In this document: piece by piece, positions 32,839-48,400 of the stretch
How positions within the stretch are numbered: position 1 is the first letter of the stretch
How the letters are laid out: each line of letters begins with the position of its first letter
Source: Pelargonium cotyledonis
Taxonomy: Eukaryota; Streptophyta; Magnoliopsida; Geraniales; Geraniaceae
DNA length: 64,000 nt
Direction of reading: 5' to 3'
Assembly (NCBI GenBank): GCA_036897625.1
Contig: JAYMTA010000017.1
Coordinates: 45,430 to 109,429 of the forward strand
Notes under the pieces: model-generated
Databases searched by the model: none
What the model was told of the DNA's origin: nothing
Seen by the model: only the letters and a program-made list of their open reading frames with translations
Program-made: the position numbers and the translations under genes

Positions 32839-35800
32839 TTTGACCCACTCTTATAGTTAATAGAAAAGGAATGAGTACGCTTCTATATCCTAATAGCTAG
32901 CTAAATTAAGAGGCCCTTCTGCTTATAAAGCAAATCCTACATTCTTTTATTTATTTTCTATGTTGTACTCTTCTAATAAAAGGTTCCTTACTTTGTATTT
33001 TGTTAAAGTAGCTCTTCCTTTAAGTTTTTTGCCTAGAAAACTCAATAACTTTTTAGAGTATATGCGTAATTCTTGGTAAGAGAGCTACTTAGTAAATGGA
33101 TTGCGTATGTCCTTTCCTCTGGTCAATATAGTAAATAGAGAGCCGCGGATGGAACTTAAGTGGTTTCACAGCTGTGTAATCTCCGAAATACCTTGAACGT
33201 CGTCCGAGCAGATAAGATAAAGGATACCATAACCGTCTAATTGGGCCCTATTGATACAAGATCATAAAAACAAAGTAGAAGTGGCTCAGTATACTGGTAA
33301 GAGTAGCTAGTGAATTTTATGCTTGTAGTACGGGGCCCTTGCTCATAGCTCCGGGAAGGAGACTCTTTCGGTAAGTTATAGAGTTATCGTTAAAATTATA
33401 TGCCATAAGTTTTTTGTATTTTGATATGCGAAAATTACCAAATTAGGATTAGGAGGAGCTTGTGCCTTATAGCTACCAAGGAAGTCATCAAAGTAAAAAG
33501 GGCTTCTGTAAGCATATACTTCTTTTTTATCGTAAGGATTCTCTTGAGCTAGTAAAGAATCAATATTAGTTTTTCGTCTAAACACGCACCTTTAGTCAAG
33601 TCTTGCAGGGGGCCTGAGTACATGAATTTTATATGTAACTTTACGTCAAAACCTATAAATTAGGGGTTATACAAGGGTAAATAGTTAACTATAAGAAACC
33701 CTACTTTATTTAAATGACTACGCAAAATCTGGGGATCCCAGGCCTTATAATGAAATACAGGAAACTGCGGGGAGCAGATACAGGATCTTTTTAAAGAAAC
33801 ACTTCCAATTAGAAATATAAACAAGGCTTCGAAAACTTAGACTTTTAATACCCCGGATCTAGAATCCTGCAAGAAAGTTAGACCCAAAAGAAAAACAGGA
33901 GTACCTTTGCTCTTATACCGTAAATTCTTATGGCTAAACCTAGTTAAAGTCTTTTGCGATACCTAAAAGGTTACTAAAATCGGTGTACTTAGATCTCCTA
34001 GAAACCCTTATTAAATTAAAGCAGGTACAAAATTTTTTACAGGGCATTCATAATAATAATTTTAGTTCAAAAAACATGAAAAGTTTGTAGACACTGTACT
34101 TTTGCGACTCTCGTGTTATGCTTCTTTATTACTAAACCATATCATAAGAGTATAGTAAAAGGCACCCCACATTAGTTAAAGTTACCCAGTTTTCCGTAAA
34201 ATCCTTAAGAAACAATTACAAGTAAGAATTTAATGTTACCCTTATTAAGAAGAGTACCCCTTTTTTTTAGTCAGAGGTTATACATTTTACGCACCGATTT
34301 ATCCCTTATCAAAAAGCTAAACTCTGGCAAGCAAATAGATATTATGTATATACACAAGCTGTCGGATAAAGAAAATGAACTTAAGTTAGTCTGTTTAGAA
34401 AGAGAGTTAGTTTACTTACAAATACTTATTAGTTAGTGCTTCCTTTCTTACCGACTTTGAAAAAGTTTGACGTCTTTATTAACAAAACGTAGGGTTAGGC
34501 TATTAGTATATAGAAAGGCTCCCCTTATTTACTGAAAATTCATAAATTAGGCTTAATTCTTTGGGTTTCAGTAGGAGAATTGATCCAGAATTCTTTTCCG
34601 GGAATCCTTGCTAGTAGGGGTGCTTTACACACAGTTTTAGTATTATATTACAGGGACTCCTTTATCGCGGGGTTTCCTTTCTATAAGAGCCCTTTCATAA
34701 GGATCCCATTCCCAACCAATCAATGTACTTTTTCTTAAGCAATGCAGTTTAGTTTTATATAAGACCTCCTTAAGAGATCTCTATTTTCAAAGTTAAGGGA
34801 TTGTCTTTTTAAAGAGTATTCCCTCATAAAATACTTAGGAATTTAGTCAGAATCTTAATTTCAAATACTAATACTAATCTTTTTCATGACAACGGCAGCC
34901 ATTCGTCGTTAGCCGGCATGCAGTTAAAAAAGGACTCTCACTAGGAGTTCTTTCAAGTTGACTAGACGCTACTTGAACTACCGACTAAAGAAGCTCCATG
35001 GCTATAGTATTAGCACAATCCTGAGTAGTTACACCTCCCTGGAGTTATTAAAACCGGGGTCCTTTTTTGGTTACTTTATTATGCTTAAAAAAGCTAACAT
35101 TCTTCCTAGTAAGTAGCTTACAATTGTAGGAGCATTTACGTGCCCTAAAACAAGAAGTCGTCTACTCAGTAAACTGTTTGTACATCTGAGCCTTTTACGT
35201 TCGATTTAAGACATTCTAGATATAAACTTAAGGAGTTGCTTGTTCCGTTGTTTCCAATTCGAAAAAACAAAAATTATAAGGATAATACACTTCTACTTAT
35301 TGTGCCGGTCTGTACACTAAATTCTGTTATAGAAATTACGCGAGGAATCCTAAGATGATATAGTCCTGATCCATGGCAGTACCTTTTCTGCCTCTATATT
35401 CTTTTTAATGGTGTATCGACAATAAACTACGGCCGAAAAATTTTATGCTTTATAGCAACTCACATTTCCTTATTTCATTTTTTTATTTGTAGAATAAAAC
35501 AGAATTGTAAGTATACTTTTTTTTATTTAGTTATAAATTCGTTTGGGAATTAATTATTCTATAACGAGGGCCCTCAAATGGTTCACATTTGGTTCTTGAT
35601 AGGTTCTCTAATTTATGAGGAGAGTCGTTTAAAGTCATTTGAAATGCATTCATAAGTAACTTAGTGTTGCTCTCTTTACTAAATTGTGGAATGATCCTCT
35701 TAGTTTTTTCCAAAAAGGAAGTAAGCATAGAATCCTTTGTAAAGTGCAAAATTTTATAGTTTGTGACTGTCCTGGAACCGGTTTTGTTCCTTGATATATC

Positions 35801-36371
35801 GAAAGGGGGTACTCCATTGCGAGACTATCGATGTAATTAGGAATGAAAATCACTTAGATAGCAAGAAATCGCTTAAAGAAAGAACTAAGGACTTTCTATT
35901 ATAGCCTAGTGATGTAAGACACAGTTTTTATATTGTGAAACTCCGAAATTTCATAGGACGTAGAGCTGCTAAAAACTTGATAAAAGTTACTCTCAAAAAG
36001 TAATATCTTATTTACTTCTTCCGATCCAAGGGTAGGGTCCGCCCCATTCAGCAATAGACAAAAGGGAAGCTAAATTAGGAAAAACAAGATACTGAGTTAT
36101 AGTGAAAAGTCTGAGATATAAGTACAAAAAAACCTGAATTTACACGAAATCACATAAGGATCGGTCAGTAAGGTATCTTATAAACATTATTGACTCAATA
36201 CCTAAACTTCTTTTTTATAAGCAGGAATATTCTCATTTAGCAAGTATACGGAGAATTACCTATTCTTTTAGGATACAGTTACTGATGTATAAGTAGTAAA
36301 GCAAGCTAAAAAGTAAAAAAGAGCTCTGTTTCCAGTATTACCAAAAACTAATAATTAAAGAAGATATGCCG
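32839..36371. other. AT-rich non-coding spacer
   Basis: Open frames of 60-72 codons (33376-33585, 34233-34436, 35531-35749) match nothing I know. A D-arm-like GTGGCTCAGTATACTGGTAAG near 33280 has no T-arm. Nothing else is recognised. Confidence 0.5.
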
Positions 36372-36400
36372 GAGAACCCTCTATATTCAAGAGGGTTCTT
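36372..36400. other. Strong hairpin
   Basis: GAACCCTCT and AGAGGGTTC form a perfect 9-bp stem around a 7-nt loop (ATATTCA); flanking A-T and G-T pairs can extend it. Plant mitochondrial mRNAs often end just past such stem-loops, so a transcript end is possible, but no gene is seen upstream within several kb. Confidence 0.55.
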
Positions 36401-39400
36401 GGAATATCTAAATAATTAGAGCAAACTTATACGGAGTTGAAATCTTCAGATCTAAAATAGGGACGACTCTGAACAAATATAATGAACAAGATCCTTACAT
36501 ATATCTACTGAACTACCTGTGACATACTAAAAAGTATAATCAAAATGCATCTACAAACGATGAAGTACTTTAATATAGGACCTATCAGAGTAAAGATTTT
36601 CTTTAATTGTCAGTTATAATATTAGACTCTCCGAAGTTAGAATAGAAATCTGGGATCCGCTTGGGATGAAAAGAGAGCTATACATTTAGTTACTACTTAA
36701 AAATTTCACATTGACTAGAATTGCTTAACAGGGATCTTTAATAAAACTCAAGGAAAGTCCTTGCTTGCTAAACGGAGCCTTAAGATAGGCTTTTTTAACT
36801 TAAATCTACTAAAATAGATCTTATTAATGGGGGTAATACTAATTATTTAGATTTACCTAAACGCTAATGATCACATATAGGAACTCGCTTTTCATTAAAC
36901 TCTCAAAAAGTATATACCTCAAGCTCTACACCCGCAACACAGGAAGCTTTTCAAGAACACAAGATTATTCTTTTCTTATACCTACCAAGGATACATTAAG
37001 AATTCGCATATGAAATCGGTAACCTATAAATTTGGAAGCTGGGTATTGACATAACCTAATCAATAAATTATACCAGTCAGGACAGGTAAGTCCATTCTGA
37101 AGCTATGAGACTTTCGTCTATTATCGATGTCTTCCAAAGGAGGGTTAAGGTAACTACTTTATATTGTGTATCATCTGAGTGTTCCTTTTTCACGGTTAGC
37201 TCTTTCGAGAAATCTTATGCAATTGCAATCCATTTTCCTTATCCGGGTAAGCCCTTTTGTAAATGAGTATTAAGTTAAGCTATACGTAATGAAAATACCA
37301 GGAATTTAGCAAGGTCAAAGTCTTAACGAAATATAATTTGACCTCTTTTTAACGGGAGTCTTCTTTAAGTTTTGTTTTCATCGGAACAGCTGTACCTAAG
37401 GAATTCCTATCCATTTTGAAGTACCCTAAATGAAGGATTCGTACTTTTCTGTCATATTCTTTCAAACAAAAAAGTAAGGAGTAGTACAGCACATAGGATC
37501 TTACAAAAACTGCCTAAAGTAAGAAATCATATTCTTAGTATCGTAAAAGCAGAGTCATTTTCCTGTGCTAAACTGGGGGCATACCTATTGGTACATGAGG
37601 AAAAAACCTCCATTATTAGGAGAATCTCTCATTCGCGGGACCCCCTTAACGCACGTAAATGGCTGTACAGAGGGCTCTCAATTAAAAGTTAGTAAATACA
37701 AGCACGAGTTTTTCGAGTCTTTTGGGATAGAATACTTTATATATAATTGTATATAATTGAGATATATCTACAGTCTCTCTCTCAAAGCAAACTCCCCTTA
37801 TCTCTCAGTCTTGTTTCATTACATCAATCCGATAAAGTGTGTTCCTCAATGATGCTTTACTTATTATGTAATTAATAACCTACTATCAAACAAATAGAGA
37901 AACTGCTTGTTTATAGGCTAACTTAAAGCCCAACAATTTTCCTAAGGATGGCAGAAAAATACAGATGAGTTGTTGGTAAGAAACTGGAATTTAGGGATAA
38001 AATGACAAGTTTAAGATAATTCACTAGGAGGTCCTTGTTGGTTTTTTATAGCCAGAGCTTCCTTTTAAGTACTGCCTCAGTTACTTTACGTTTGCTTTAC
38101 TAGTTAATTTTGAAAGAGGGACATCCTTTACAATCCAAGTTCAAAAAACCAAGATATTACTATAAGCGGATTTACACTATCAGATTCGTAGTCAAAAATT
38201 AGATTCTTTTTTGGATACACCTTCTACTGATCAATAACTGATACTCGAAAAACTTCCCCTCCTGTAGAGTATATAGAGTACAAATATAAAAAGTCTTGAA
38301 AAATCTCTTTAATAATGTTAGTTATATTATAATCCGGGTCTTAAAAAACTTGTCTACTCCCATCAGGGATTCCTAAAGAACCCCCAAAAGCCCAATAGTA
38401 ATGTATTCACTAAGAAAAAAAAACTTCCTGAAAGTAGTATTCCCCGACCTTTTTGAATCTTCTTTATCTATTGAGAGGAGGATAGCAACGCGGAAAAAAC
38501 ATTAAATTATTAAAAAGAAGGTTTATCGGGGCTTTCTTACCGAACTAAATAAGGATTTTAAGTTCAATGTAATGCGGGTCTGTTGTATACTAATTATGTA
38601 ACTTAGATCAAAGAATTCAGATTGACTTCCTACTCTGTTAATTTTATATAGTTCTTCCCTAATACAAGGGATACAAGAATATCTACATTTTTACTCTATA
38701 AAGCCCCGTTTTTTTTGATACGTTGAAGTCCTAACCTCTCTTTCACAGAAGGAAATACTTGACTAGAATATTTCCCAAAAAGGGAGGGGAACTTAATTGC
38801 TTAAAAAACCTTTATCAAATTAAAAGTGAGGGATACTTGTAATGACAAATGGCTTATAACCTACTCGACTTTCTCAAGAAAGCTTCGGGAATGGAATCCC
38901 GTAGATCTCCTTCTAGGTCTATAAATAACTTACAAAGAGTAACCTTTTTTAAAACTGCTTTTCAACAATACTAGAATACTAGTTTACTAATTGAGGATCC
39001 TTTTATTTTATTGACTTTCATAGCTTTTCTTATGAGCCCGCCCCTGTATGCGCCCTGTCTTATTGTAGCCTGTACCTAGAGCTATTCTTACTATTGTATT
39101 CCCTGCTTTCATACTCTTCATAATTTAAACTTTACAGTTTGACTTTTACTAAACTTATAAAGAAATCTCCAAGGGATATACTCTCTAAAACTAGCAATCT
39201 TTCCTTAGACTTTTAGAATAGGGAAATTCCTTCAATACCATTAATTTAAGAGTGTTCCTTCTTGTATAATTTTTACTCTTAGCATTCTTTCGCGCCTTAA
39301 TTCTACTAGCTCCTACTTGACTAAGAAATTCCAGATACACTTCTTTTGACAAATATGTTTTTTTCTTTCATACTTTGACAAAGGAGCCTCTTAAAATCAA

Positions 39401-42400
39401 GGCAATATTGATTGCTGCCTTCACCAACCTTTTCTTTAGAATTATTTTACTAAAAAGCTTATCTATAAAAAGAAAGTAAAAAAGAGTCTCAATAGGGAGT
39501 ACCAACCACTTTACACGGACCACCCTTTATTTACTAGTTTTCTAGTAGATTTGTCAATCTAAGTGGAACTGCACAAAAGCAAATAAGAAGCGTTTCCCTT
39601 TTTTATAAGGAATACCCGGGTCTCTACCACGAACTTTGAATCTCCCGTTCTTAATAATTAGATATCTCTGAGTTTGAAATTACATTTCCTGAAATTTTTG
39701 GTGGTAGTTTCCCCTTATTCAAAAGATTCTACATACTAAGCTTCATGTACCGCATTCTGTTTGTTTTATTTGCTTTAAAACAGGAAATAAGATATACCCA
39801 AAATATAAAATAAACTTTAAGCTTATAGAGAGTCCCTCTTTCAAGATGAAGTAGAAATATGAGAAAACTAAAAACTAATTTGGTTTAATAGACCCCTAAC
39901 AAGTCTGCTTTAGAGTACTTTTGATTCCCCTTCTCTTGGAAAGAAATCCAGGTTTTAAAGGAAAGGGACGAGGAATCAATTAACTGAAATGAATAAGAAT
40001 TTAGGGCATTTTTTAGAAAGAACCTTATTAAACTTTTCTTAAGATACCTCAATCAACACATTAATGCTATCCCTCTAGACAAAACCCTGCGAATATACAC
40101 TATAAATAAAGTTCAAAAGGAATTTACGCTTGTAACTTAAAAAAAATATGAAACTCTAAAGGAGATACTGCTTTTACAGGGCTCTACTAAGGGTGCCTTG
40201 AGGGGGTTAGTAAAAAAGCATTCTTTGATGTATTAGTTACTGAAAAATGCCATTTATATACTCGATTTAGTTCAGGTTTACTCATTGAGAACTAAGTCAT
40301 TTTGTACATATTTTTCACAACTCTGCTGCTTAGATTATGCGGTTTGAGATGCATATTGGCTATTTACTAAACTTTATTAAATATAGAGACCTATACCTAA
40401 TCAAGGGTAAGGCTTGTAATTTAAATCATAATAACCTGGACTAGATGCCTGTGCTACGAGGACCCTTTAATAAGACTCGTTTTGGAGAATACCGGAGAAC
40501 TAAAATTATTTTTTAATAATCTTTTAAGAAAAAGTATACATATATTATAGTAAAATGTAAAAATACTCATATGAGTGGAGCAATCCATAACCAACACCAA
40601 CAAGAAAACCAACCCTTCACTTTAGCTACTTTAAATCCAGTATTTGAAACCTAAAAAGCAGAACATCAAGAAAAGACTCTCTCTTTAGCCAGTATCCTGT
40701 AGTTTAAGTTACTTGACTTGATATGGGATTGAATGTTTACAAAGGGTACCTACTTTTTATTTAACTGCTTAGTTTTATAGATCCTACTTAAAGGAAATTT
40801 TTACGTTGAACTGAGACAAAGGCAGCTCTAAAACCCGCTTTTTTCTTAACTTACCAGAAAAAACCTTGGCGCCTAAAAGAATTATCCTTCCTTTTTATTA
40901 ACGTAACTTAGACTTTAACTCGGGTTGTAAAAAGAAAGTCTTAACTTTTTTGAATTGAAATATATATATATATATTAAACGCTAATCATCCGATTTGCAA
41001 AATTTAATATGTTGAAACGTTGATACAATTTTGCCCTATCTAGATATGCTTTAATTTTATTATATGAAGCTCCTGGTTCTACCATGTTTGTTGAAAGTTT
41101 AAGACTTACCTTTATTTATTAAGCAAAAATAGAAAATGTACCCGCTTGTGGAGGCTCTTGATCTAGATCCCGGACCTAACGTATCCCCTTTTATATGGAT
41201 GGATGTAAGTAACGCTTTTGTCAAAACAGTTTCTCTTCTTGAATCTATTAGAGCTCTTCTTAATTTAAAAATTATTTGTACTTTAGAAAATAGCTTCTCT
41301 TTATGGACGAATTTACTTTGTATAAGATAAGTATTCCCGGGCTCCTCAGAAACTATAAAATCCTTTAATCTGTCACATAAACTGTAAATTGGTAATAAAT
41401 TTAGATACCGACAAAATTTGAATGTGTGAGATAAGGATTAAAAAAGTAATTTGTTGACGAAAGCGCCCTGCTTAATAAAATGAGGTTCTATAACCTACTA
41501 AAAGCCTACAAAAATACCTTACCCGCTTTCTGACCGCACGCTCAAAGGCTTGACGATTATATGATGATGAAACTAAAACACAGAGTTTTGAATGGCGAAG
41601 GTTCAAAATTGAGTGTTTTAAACCTAAAACTTAATCCCATCAATTGAAAAGCAGCTTAGCTGGTGGTTAACACAAGACTCCTTTTTGTGTTAGAGCTTAA
41701 GGAAAGAAAACCCAATGTTTATGACTAATAGGAAACTCTTTTATGAGCGAACACTTTATTCTTGAAAAACTTCCATAGGAACTAATGGATCCAATTAAAA
41801 GAACAAAGTACTTCGAAAATCAAATATAGACTAAGTTGAATTGAATAAAAGGCAAAACACAAGCTTTGGTATAAGTATACAAAGGTTTTAATAGAGTACC
41901 CGATACGGCTCGTAGTAACTTCAGGTTTAAAAAATAATTAAAGGATATTGTAGAATTGTGTTTAGCCAAAAACTATATAAGTGCACCCCCCATATTAAGT
42001 GAATGTCTTGAATAGACAAAGTTGGGACCTCAATTTAGTAGTCCTCTCAATGAAATGAGTGCCAGTAAAGGTCTACTTTTTGAGAAAAAAAAAAAGATGT
42101 AACTATAGAAAGAACTGCCATTCTCTGAAAGCCTTCTTACCCATTTATTACGTGACATCAGTACAATTGTTATACACTCCTTTCTCATTGTTTTTAATTG
42201 CATTAATTTAATGCTACGTATTCCTTATTCTCTTGGGTATTTGAGACTATAATTTTACAACTAAGTAATTAAAAGATAATAACGAGATTCAGGTTTGGCT
42301 TTTCCCGGCTCTTTTGAGGATAGTCTCCTCCTATTCTCTATGGGTTCTACTAAAAATCTTATTAGTATTAGATGAGAACTGCAGGTATTGGGTCATTGAC

Positions 42401-45400
42401 TGCAATGTTAGTTATATCCCGAAGCCTCCTTTCTGAACCTGATAAACGACCTCTGATTATTATGTGAAGAGAATTAGGTATGTTTTGCATCTAAATACGA
42501 GAACAAGCGTAGACATATGTCCTGCTCTCTTTTCTCTATAATCTAGTTCTATCTCTGCGAGTAATTTCCTAGCTGTTAAGTTACTGATAACTTCTTTTAT
42601 GAGGTAATAAGTTCCATTGTGCTATAAGAAAGAGTAAGGCTACAATAGGTACAGGCTACAAGAGGAAGACCCATACCAATAAATTGAAGGGTTCTTCCTT
42701 TTCTTCGTCAGGTATTATACTAAGTTAAGTAAAGAATATCATAAATGGAAAGAAAGTCTAGCTACCTTAGAGGTTCTAAGAATTCGAGTAAGAAGAGTTT
42801 CAAACGTCTAGGAATAGCTTACTAATACAAAAACTGTAGGAAATCTTGTTAACAAATAGCTATCTAATAGCAAGTCTACTTATAGCAACCGCCAGACTTA
42901 ATAGGGCCGGGGAATCCTAACAATCAAGACTATTTCGTATCAAAGTATTAGGACACTAACTCTCCCTAGGGATTCCAAGTAAAAGCTCCTAACCAAGCTA
43001 CAGGTAAATCAGAACAAAGGCAAGATTTATCTTGTTGAGTTACTTCGTATTCGCGCGAGGGCGAGGGATAGAAGCCTTGAGAAGGTTAATTCTTTATGTT
43101 GTTAGCTTTTCCCTGTAGCAAATAGGTAATAAAAACCTCCTTAGGAAAGATCATTAACAATCCGTTTTTTAGTTCATAAAGTAGCCTCAGATAGCCCTAA
43201 CAACTGGGAAGTACCTCCTTTTTTTAAACTCAAGAACAACTAAGTTAAGGCAAATGCTTGCGTTTGAGTATATACCCATACCTTAGGACAACCTGCTTTG
43301 TCTTACCCATAATAGCTCTCTTATTTCTATACCTACTCTGCCAATCTAAATCTTGCCTTGTAAGAACGCTGATTTATTTATAAGAAGGTAATGTCAATGA
43401 CTTGGAAACCGCTTATGTAGCTTGGCTATTATACTTTCTTCAGTCAGGTCAGAGTGGTTTTCTAAAGTACTCATTACGGGGCGGTCTCATTCTAGTAAAT
43501 AGTTAAAAAGTTAGGATCACCCAGGCAAGCTTTAGCTTGGAAAGTTTCCTCTTTTGAAGCGCCTTCTCAGTTTCAGGAAAGTAGTCAAGAGAATCTATTT
43601 GTTCTTTATTCAAATGGATCCCTTTAAAAACATAAAGATATGTACTCGAATCCTTGGTCAAGATTAAAAAGGGTGTCATTTCAAGACTAAGTTGGTAAGA
43701 TCCCCGTCTTTTGAACCCTTAACATAGTAGTGCTTCTGGAAGCGATACAAATAAACTACAATATAAAAAATATAAGGACGCCATTAGCATACATGTAACG
43801 AAGCAGCTACTCTGCTAAAAAGGATGTTATACACTGTTGATGGCCAGCTCGGCGTGAGCATAATGTGAATTGATTAATCAAATCTCCGTGTTTTATGTTT
43901 CTCGGGGAAGTCCCTTAAACGATTGTCGTATTGTCATTTATATAATATAATATAATTAGTTTAAAAACTAAGCTTTATTGCTAGCTTCTAAATACGGATT
44001 CTATCCCTACAATTACATTAGCAGGATTCTAGGAGGTAAGATAGGTCTAAGAAACTTTTTTTATTCTAGTTGCTTACTCGAGGTAACAGTGGGGTTCATT
44101 CGACTACTAAGTGAAAGCGGGAAACTCAGACGCAGCGCTTAGGTTTATACCCGGAATTCCCTTGAGTGTTAAGGTGGTCCGGTTAGTTAGGCTCTTCAAG
44201 AGTGGATATCAGAAAGGAAAAAGGTTGTACCGAATATAGTAAATATTAGGCAAACCTTGATGTTTATGCGCAAATTACTTATTAAGCGTTTATCATTATG
44301 TCACTTTTCAACTAATGATTAATATTTATAAGAGATTTTTACTTATGCTTTTGAATAAAGGTATTCTCCCTTCTAAACTAGATTGTATAAACCTCTAACT
44401 ATCATTTGTTCCGCAAAAACAGGTTCTTTACAAGATATTTAGGACTCCGTGTTTTCTCGGAGCATAATTTAATATCGCCGGGTACTGACTAGCAGGAAAT
44501 TATCTTTATAAAAAAAAAAGCATTGATCGAATCCGCTAAATACAAAGAGTTTGCCATTAGGATAGCTCATACTAGGGTTTAATACTCTATATCCGACTAA
44601 TACAATCCAGAGATACCCATTTGTAACGATAGTAGATCAAGGGTCCCCAACAAGTTATTTCTTATCGGCACAAAAAACTGACCTTAGAGAGAAAGAAATT
44701 CCCAAAACTAGCTTTTAACTAAGGTTACTCTGGAAGGAGCTGCACTTTTGGGGGTTCTACCTGTCTTGATAATAACTGTAGCTAGAATGCTACTCTGTGT
44801 CTTAGCCATACTCTTATAAGCGACACCACTTTTCTTGTTGGGGATACTCGTTTTCAAATCTACCATTAAAAAGTAAAGACACATCCTATATTGAAATTTA
44901 TCTTACTAGAGTTTTCAGTAGTACCAATAAAAACAATTTAATTTGGTGCTAAAAGGATACAAGTTTATAGGCGTCCACTAATCTCGAGTTTCTTTTTGGT
45001 TTATAAAGGAAGTAGACGTTGTCCAAACAGTAAGGTATTCGCCGAGACTCAACCCAATAAAGAGGGGTTCCTCGAAGGGTTCGATACATAGAAAGTAGAT
45101 TCAGGGATGTACAAGAGAGCAAATAACTTTACATTTTAAAGAGAAGTTTAGGTTACTCTTGTGTCTTTTCTGTACCAGGTATAGCCCTAATATCTTATAA
45201 ATTGTAGTATCCTCATTAGGTCTTGCTTTTTTTAGGAGAATTAACAAATTGATGGTAGCTTAGGTTTGTTGAGAATATAGCATCGGATGGAGTGCAAGCA
45301 GCGTGAGCAAACCAGTACGAAAGCCTTTGTATTCTTAGTATAAAGAAAGGGACTCCATTAAATTGTGAAATACCCAGCTTTATCAAAGAATCTATCGAAG

Positions 45401-48400
45401 TAATGTGCCTTTTGACTAAGTCTCCCTCTAATTGAAATAAATATGCATGTCTTAACGAACTTTAAGATCCCGTTTGGAAGAAATTAGGGGTACTCGTGGT
45501 TTGAGTTTTATCCCTTTGATAGAAAAGCCGCCTAGAAACTTGCTAGATTAAGAACTAAAGCGGGGCAGAGATTTTAGTTAAGGATTTCTTATTTGTTTTC
45601 CTGCACCCCAAATGTCATGAATAATAAGTAAGGGATACCCCTTTAATTAATTTGATTTCCAAATAACTGGAAAAATGGATCTAGATTATGTATCCTTTAG
45701 CTGTGTCTTTTAGACTACCAACATCTATCATGAAAACTTTTTGGCTTGCTTTAGTTAGACCAGTTTCACGATAAAACACTAGTTAATACCTTTTAGTCAA
45801 AGTATAAAAAATTAACAGGAGTATCTCAAGATTGATCCAGTCCAGATATTTCTTATAAGTTAAGTAGTATCAAACATGGGGGACTTCGCTTATGTACGGG
45901 TTTAATCTACTCCTAACGGAGCCCTGATCAGCTAATTAAAATATCAGTTAAGGTTGATTTAGAAGAGAATTTCCAAGTCTGTGGTAACTTCAATTTTGGT
46001 TCTAGAAAGACCCGTTACTCTTAGAAATGATTACGGTATCGGAAAAGATTAATAAGGGCTCCTTTTCTTAATTAGACTTAATTAGAGAGGGAGTTTGAGA
46101 AATAATATGTAAAAATAGTCCTGAATTTTCAACACGGATTTCCCTTTGACTTTCGATCAAATGAGGATTGCCTTGAAGCTCCTTATCTTTTCTCCGATAC
46201 GGATCCCTAAACTAAAAATAGAAATACCCCACCTTACTCTTTATTGGTATTGGACTGGGAGGAGTTCGGTGTGCCGGGGTACTTACTTTCTACTAACGTG
46301 ATTGACTTTCCTTATTTTTATTAAGAAGTATAAAACTGCAATAGGAATCCTTCTCAAAAAGAGGGGCAGTTTCCAAAAAAATGAGCTAGAGCTCTCCTCT
46401 ATTAGGTATACAAAAGAGTCCAAAGATAAAGGTTTAGACACTATCTATACTCTAAGATAAAAATCTTCATACTCAGTACTAGAAAATTGGATTGATTCCA
46501 TATAAATTCTTGGTAGATCTAGTTTAGGAGGGATTCAGTTAGCTTAAGCTAAGGAGCTCTCAAACTTGACTTGTGTTGTACGAAAAAGGGAATTTCATGA
46601 CAGTACTTTTAGTAACAAAGGCCAAGGGTAAATAGCAGTACCCCCATAAAGAAAACATCTAGGCTCTATTCCTGTTCATTAAGTCACTTATTGTAAACTA
46701 TTAAACCAATTAAGAACGAAGCTACAAAAGGCATTAGTTGCACTTTATAACTTTATTTCAATTCATTAGGTTCCTTCCTACTAGTAAAAGGGCTCCTAAA
46801 AGGCCCCTCTTACTATTATTAAAACTTCGATTTGACTTTTTTCTTACTTAAAATCAGAAAGAACTTATATAAAAACCCTTATCATTCTAGAATCTTTTAA
46901 ATGTCAGAGCTCTACTTAGACCAAGTACGATCCACCACCCGTCCTTTGTTGGTTAAGATTTAAGATCAAGGCTGCCTTTTAGGACATGCTAAGGGTTCCA
47001 GTCGCAAATACTCCAATATAATAGGACCTCAAAATTAGAAGCTTAAGATCTTTTTTTTATTTACTGGGTTGTGGTTTGCTCTTCCGGATGGAATCTATGC
47101 CTTTAGGAAACTTTTCAGTCCTTAATAGTTTCTCTTAGCTTAAAGAATATTAAAAAAGAATCTTATGTATATAATGGAAGGCCCTCGTTCTATGTTTAAT
47201 TTGAACTAGTGTTGACACCACTCGAAAACCATATAACTAAAAAAAGTCTAGCAACTTGATTTTTATTAGATAATTCTCTTGTTTGTAAGTGGAGCAAACC
47301 CTACCTTTTAGTATGAAATTATGTTAGCTGGTTTTTACAAGAGTTTATAATTAAAAATCAATTTATAAAATGCTGGAGATACCTAATATAAAAAAACACT
47401 TAATCTAATAACTCCAAGTGATTCGAATCAATAGAAGTCTGAGAAAAACTAAAGGAAAAGGCTCCTTTTGACAGTAATACAATAAGAAGTGCTATAAAAA
47501 CCGGTAACCCTGGATTGCTTAAGACAAGAATTTTTTAACCTAACGATTATCTTCTCATTCCAACTATTCCTTATAATTTTTGCTCTGTTTCCAAATTCCG
47601 TACCACGGGATCCCCTATTAATCAAGTAAGGAACTTATTGTACTCGGTTCAACCCTTGAAGTATATTCTTTTAAAATCACAAAGTACTCTGACAAATCCA
47701 ATTCAAACTCAATCGGGCTAAACGAGACAATCTATACTAAATAATGCAACCCTATTTCGGTACTTGAAACCTTTGCTTCTTTATATATATACACTAAGCC
47801 CTTGTTCTATACTGGTCAATTTTCTTATAGCATGACAAAGTATACAATTTAATAGTAGAATAGGGAATAGAAAGCTCCTATATAGAATTAAAAGGGGACC
47901 TAATGCTCAAGTAAAGGGGAGCTTTGAATAAGAATATAACAAGCAGTCTTTGCTTTGTATCTTCAAAATTAAGATGAACACTTTTTTGACAAATGGAATC
48001 TAGTAACTGAAATTCTCGTAGAATATAAGAATTCTTTGTATGGAACTTAAAACCGAAACCGGAATCGGATGAGAAACTAGGAAAGTACATAAATGACATT
48101 AAGATACTTCTAGTTGTGAAAATAATAAGATAGAAGATATCCCTAGGAAGCTACCCTTGCTATTTACCAGAGGGGAGTCTAAGATTTATTTATTCGTATT
48201 TTTAATCTATGGACTACTACTTTAGGTAAGGGAGCCTCTATTTATGGGTCTTATCGGACTTTAATATAAGGATTTATCATACATGAAACCTTGGTTTTGG
48301 GAAAAGCAATCTATTGGACGTAGACGGGTTTTTAGTATATGGGCGCAGGTCTGACGATACATGTAATAACACGGTGGGGCGCTTGGCTTTTTCTCTCTTT

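Noticed and set aside
46936-47015. Possible tRNA (TTGTTGGTTAAG and AAGGGTTCCAGTC)
   Set aside because: Arms are weak, no stem pairs, and the match is below the level of the listed remnants.
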